Below, in pieces: positions 21,199 to 23,024 of a stretch of 23,024 nt of DNA (within the stretch, counting starts at the first letter, position 1; every line of letters begins with the position of its first letter). The stretch lies in assembly GCA_002361625.1 (NCBI GenBank), contig DETL01000014.1:264792-287815 (forward strand). Reading direction: 5' to 3'. Position numbers and translations under genes: made by a program. Source of the DNA: Bacteroidales bacterium UBA3289 (GTDB taxonomy: Bacteria > Bacteroidota > Bacteroidia > Bacteroidales > UBA932). The notes beneath the pieces are model-generated. The model did no database searches. It saw nothing but the letters and a program-made list of their open reading frames with translations, and had not been told where the DNA came from.

Positions 21199-22371
21199 TT
21201 ACCGGGGAAACCGCGACAAGGCTTCCAGGAAGTAGTAATCGGCGTAGGTCAGGGGGACGTCGATCTCGGAGCCGCCGGGGAGGTTGCCCACGGAGTGCTT
21301 CAGGAGGAAGCCGCCGTTGGTGCGGGGATCGGCAAGGTATTCCGGCGAAGCGAGGGTGCGGAGGATGCGATCGGCCGTCTGCAGCGCGGTCTCGTCCGGT
21401 TTCAATTCGTTGAGGATCAGCAGGCCCGATGCCAGGATGGCGCCGGCCGATGCATCCCGGTAGTCCGTCTGCGAGTAGTCCCAGCAGGGGATTCCGTCTT
21501 CGGGCAGATGGGCAAGGAGCCAGCCTTTCAGCTTGTCGGCGATCCCGTAGAAGGTTCCGGCGAGCTCTTCGTTCCCGGCCGCGCGCTCTTCGCGGGCCAT
21601 CATCGCATAGCCGTACAGGGCCCATGACTGGCCGCGCGCCCAGGCGGAATCGTCGGCATACCCCTGGACCGTCTGCTTGCCGAGGACCGATCCGTCATCG
21701 GCATAATTCACAAGGTGCCAGGTGGTTCCGTCCTCCCGGAAATGGTTCGCCGCGGTGGTGAGGGCGTGTTTTTCCGCGATGGCCCGGTCTCCGTACTTCA
21801 TCAGCAGTTCCAGGTTCATCATATTGTCGATGATGACGGGATAGTTCCAATGGTCCCCGTTCCAGCTGCGGATGACGCCGATTTCCGGGTCGAAGCGGCC
21901 GGCGAGGGTCCCTGCGCCTTCCCGGAGGACTTCCCGGAGAGCCTCGGCCGTGTTTGCGTCGGCCGTCCCGGAATCCAGCCAGCGTCCGTAGGAGGACATC
22001 AGCTGGAAGCCGATGTCATGGTCCGTGTCGCGCACCAGCAGGGCGGCGAGGGGCTTCGTGTACTTGGTGGCGAGACTCCGGAAGAGCGTGTCCTCCGTCG
22101 CTTCGTACACCTGCCACAGCACTCCGGGATAGAACCCGCTGACCCAACCGCTTACGCCCGTGGTCAGGAGTTTCCCGTCCTGGAAGGTCCTCGGACCCTG
22201 CCAGTCCGTCCCGGGAGCCTGCCTTTCGTTCAGGAGGCTGTCCATATACACCGTCTGTACCCGCGCACGCTCGATCACGCGCCCGTGAAGCTCTGCCATG
22301 GATTCGTGCCGGGGGGAGCCGCTGCAGGAAAGGGCCGCCAGGCCAGCCAAAAGTAAGGTCAATCGTCTCAT
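21199..22371 (-). CDS. GH88 unsaturated glucuronyl hydrolase (lipoprotein)
   Basis: This 390-residue protein has a lipoprotein signal (MRRLTLLLAGLAALSC, Cys16) and an alpha/alpha-barrel typical of GH88. Matching motifs are GVSGWVSGFYPGVLW, DTDHDIGFQL, VIIDNMMNLELL, QGYADDSAWARGQSWALYGY, CWDYSQTDYRDASAGAI and PLTYADYYFLEAL. By analogy with Bacillus UGL, Asp119 (HD-I-G-F) and Asp182 (IDNMMN) are the catalytic pair. The enzyme hydrates the 4,5-unsaturated uronic residue left by polysaccharide lyases, releasing it from the oligosaccharide. The downstream lyase gene makes the two a functional pair, lyase first and GH88 second. A TAnnTTTG box ends 5 bases before the ATG. Confidence 0.93.
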   Translation of the reverse strand: MRRLTLLLAGLAALSCSGSPRHESMAELHGRVIERARVQTVYMDSLLNERQAPGTDWQGPRTFQDGKLLTTGVSGWVSGFYPGVLWQVYEATEDTLFRSLATKYTKPLAALLVRDTDHDIGFQLMSSYGRWLDSGTADANTAEALREVLREGAGTLAGRFDPEIGVIRSWNGDHWNYPVIIDNMMNLELLMKYGDRAIAEKHALTTAANHFREDGTTWHLVNYADDGSVLGKQTVQGYADDSAWARGQSWALYGYAMMAREERAAGNEELAGTFYGIADKLKGWLLAHLPEDGIPCWDYSQTDYRDASAGAILASGLLILNELKPDETALQTADRILRTLASPEYLADPRTNGGFLLKHSVGNLPGGSEIDVPLTYADYYFLEALSRFPR

Positions 22372-22376
22372 ACTTG

Positions 22377-22407
22377 CAAATATAGCATATTCTGCGTCCT
22401 GTTGAAA
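22377..22407 (-). promoter_or_regulatory. Promoter of the GH88-lyase operon
   Basis: Minus-strand TTTC (22404-22407), 19-bp spacer, then TATATTTG (22377-22384), an exact -7 match. The box ends 5 bases before the ATG at 22371, predicting a leaderless or nearly leaderless message. Confidence 0.7.
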
Positions 22408-22409
22408 AC

Positions 22410-22440
22410 TTTGTTAATTAAATTTTTTTGCGTATCTTTG
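22410..22440 (+). promoter_or_regulatory. Promoter of the rpsL-rpsG operon
   Basis: TTTG (22410-22413), a 19-bp spacer and TATCTTTG (22433-22440) give an ideal Bacteroidota promoter. An AT-rich spacer (TTAATTAAATTTTTTT) is consistent with strong expression. Its -33 box is 2 bases from the -33 of the divergent GH88 promoter. Confidence 0.88.
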
Positions 22441-22477
22441 CAGCCCCAAAAAGCGGGACGGAGACTCCCGCTGGCTG
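22441..22477 (+). promoter_or_regulatory. Hairpin in the rpsL leader
   Basis: AGCGGGA (22452-22458) pairs with TCCCGCT (22466-22472) around a 7-base loop. Outside it CAGCC (22441-22445) pairs with GGCTG (22473-22477), leaving a one-sided six-base bulge (CCAAAA). It starts right after the -7 box, so it would be the 5' end of the rpsL message, 36 bases before the ATG. A role in mRNA stability or ribosomal-protein feedback is possible. Confidence 0.5.
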
Positions 22478-22513
22478 GGAAAACAAACCTATTTATTTTA
22501 TTAACAAACATTT

Positions 22514-22897
22514 ATGCCTACTATTCAACAGTTGGTCCGCAAAGGACGCGAGCAGCTCGAAGTGAAGAGCAAGTCTCGTGCACTGGATGCTTGCCCTCAG
22601 AAGCGTGGCGTTTGTCTTCGTGTTTACACGACGACCCCTAAAAAGCCGAACTCCGCGATGCGTAAGGTCGCGCGTGTCCGTCTTTCCAACGCGAAAGAGG
22701 TCAATGCCTACATTCCGGGCGAAGGACACAACCTCCAGGAGCACAGCATCGTGCTGGTGCGTGGCGGCCGTGTCAAGGATCTCCCGGGTGTCCGTTACCA
22801 CATCCTTAGAGGAGCTTTGGATACCGCTGGCGTCGATGGACGGACTCAGTCCCGTTCCCTCTATGGTGCCAAGCGTCCGAAGAAATCTAAGAAGTAA
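22514..22897 (+). CDS. rpsL: 30S ribosomal protein S12
   Basis: This 127-residue protein is a clear S12: MPTIQQLVRKGR, ALDACPQKRGVCLRVYTTTP, KKPNSAMRKVARVRLSN, EVNAYIPGEGHNLQEHSIVL, GGRVKDLPGVRYHILRGALD, and a Lys-rich tail. S12 lies at the decoding centre of the small subunit and controls tRNA selection accuracy. The KKPNSA and GGRVKDLPG loops, where streptomycin-resistance changes occur, are unaltered. It has its own strong promoter and a leader of about 65-70 bases, and is followed 36 bases later by rpsG, the standard str-operon order. Confidence 0.98.
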   Translation: MPTIQQLVRKGREQLEVKSKSRALDACPQKRGVCLRVYTTTPKKPNSAMRKVARVRLSNAKEVNAYIPGEGHNLQEHSIVLVRGGRVKDLPGVRYHILRGALDTAGVDGRTQSRSLYGAKRPKKSKK

Positions 22898-22933
22898 CCA
22901 CCTAACTTTTATCACCTTTAATTCTTTTTCAAA

Positions 22934-23024
22934 ATGAGAAAAGCGAAGCCTAAAAAGAGGATTCTACTTCCTGATCCTAAGTTTCACGATGTGGAAGTCA
23001 CCCGTTTCGTGAACAATCTTATGC
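22934..23024 (+). CDS. rpsG: 30S ribosomal protein S7, N-terminal part (cut by window end)
   Basis: An ATG at 22934 opens a frame running off the window: MRKAKPKKRILLPDPKFHDV, then EVTRFVNNLM (30 residues). The Arg/Lys-rich start and the DPKFHDVEVTRFVN pattern match the S7 N-terminus. S7 nucleates assembly of the 30S head by binding 16S rRNA. It directly follows rpsL in the same direction with no terminator between, so they are co-transcribed. Confidence 0.93.
   Translation, partial: MRKAKPKKRILLPDPKFHDVEVTRFVNNLM

Overview
This window looks like a chromosomal segment of a high-GC member of the Bacteroidota (probably Bacteroidales). The reasons are a fused single-chain SecDF, repeated -7 boxes of the Bacteroidota form TAnnTTTG (some with TTTG 19 bp upstream), few clear Shine-Dalgarno sites, many secreted or lipoprotein hydrolases, and S12-S7 gene order. 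This is inferred from gene content; no database search was run.

Layout, left to right. The 3' end of a probable glycyl-tRNA synthetase gene (1-111) ends at a hairpin terminator. A membrane LytTR regulator overlaps a sodium:solute symporter by ATGA (250-2456, +). A convergent envelope protein (TPR, PD40 propeller, coiled coil, SPOR-like end; 2422-4005, -) is divergent from secDF (4167-7127, +). A compact minus-strand operon follows: an O6-alkylguanine-DNA methyltransferase-like protein, cutC and ridA (8884 down to 7207). Next is a two-gene minus-strand operon of a phosphoribosyltransferase-domain protein and a CodB-type permease (11243 down to 8927), which suggests nucleobase uptake plus salvage. 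Upstream of it lies a minus-strand operon of GH2 glycosidase, S9 peptidase and RsiV/DUF3298-like lipoprotein (16983 down to 11316). A divergent nitroreductase-like lipoprotein (17271-17891, +) is followed by a GNAT acetyltransferase ORF (to 18586) whose 5' end and interior contain REP-like palindromic repeats.

The stretch 18587-19148 has no gene. It holds a striking array: eight hairpins with a common stem, spaced exactly 65 bp apart, in four 130-bp tandem units between two convergent genes. Then come a heparinase II/III-family lyase and a GH88 unsaturated glucuronyl hydrolase (22371 down to 19149, -), which should act in series on a uronic-acid polysaccharide. Back-to-back promoters separate GH88 from rpsL and the start of rpsG (22514-23024, +).

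The most unusual items are the 65/130-bp palindrome array (with one hairpin inverted), the REP-like doublet read in frame inside a GNAT gene, the terminator/promoter composite before the phosphoribosyltransferase-codB operon, and several promoters so close to start codons that leaderless mRNAs are likely. No phage, insertion sequence, CRISPR array, rRNA or tRNA gene was seen.
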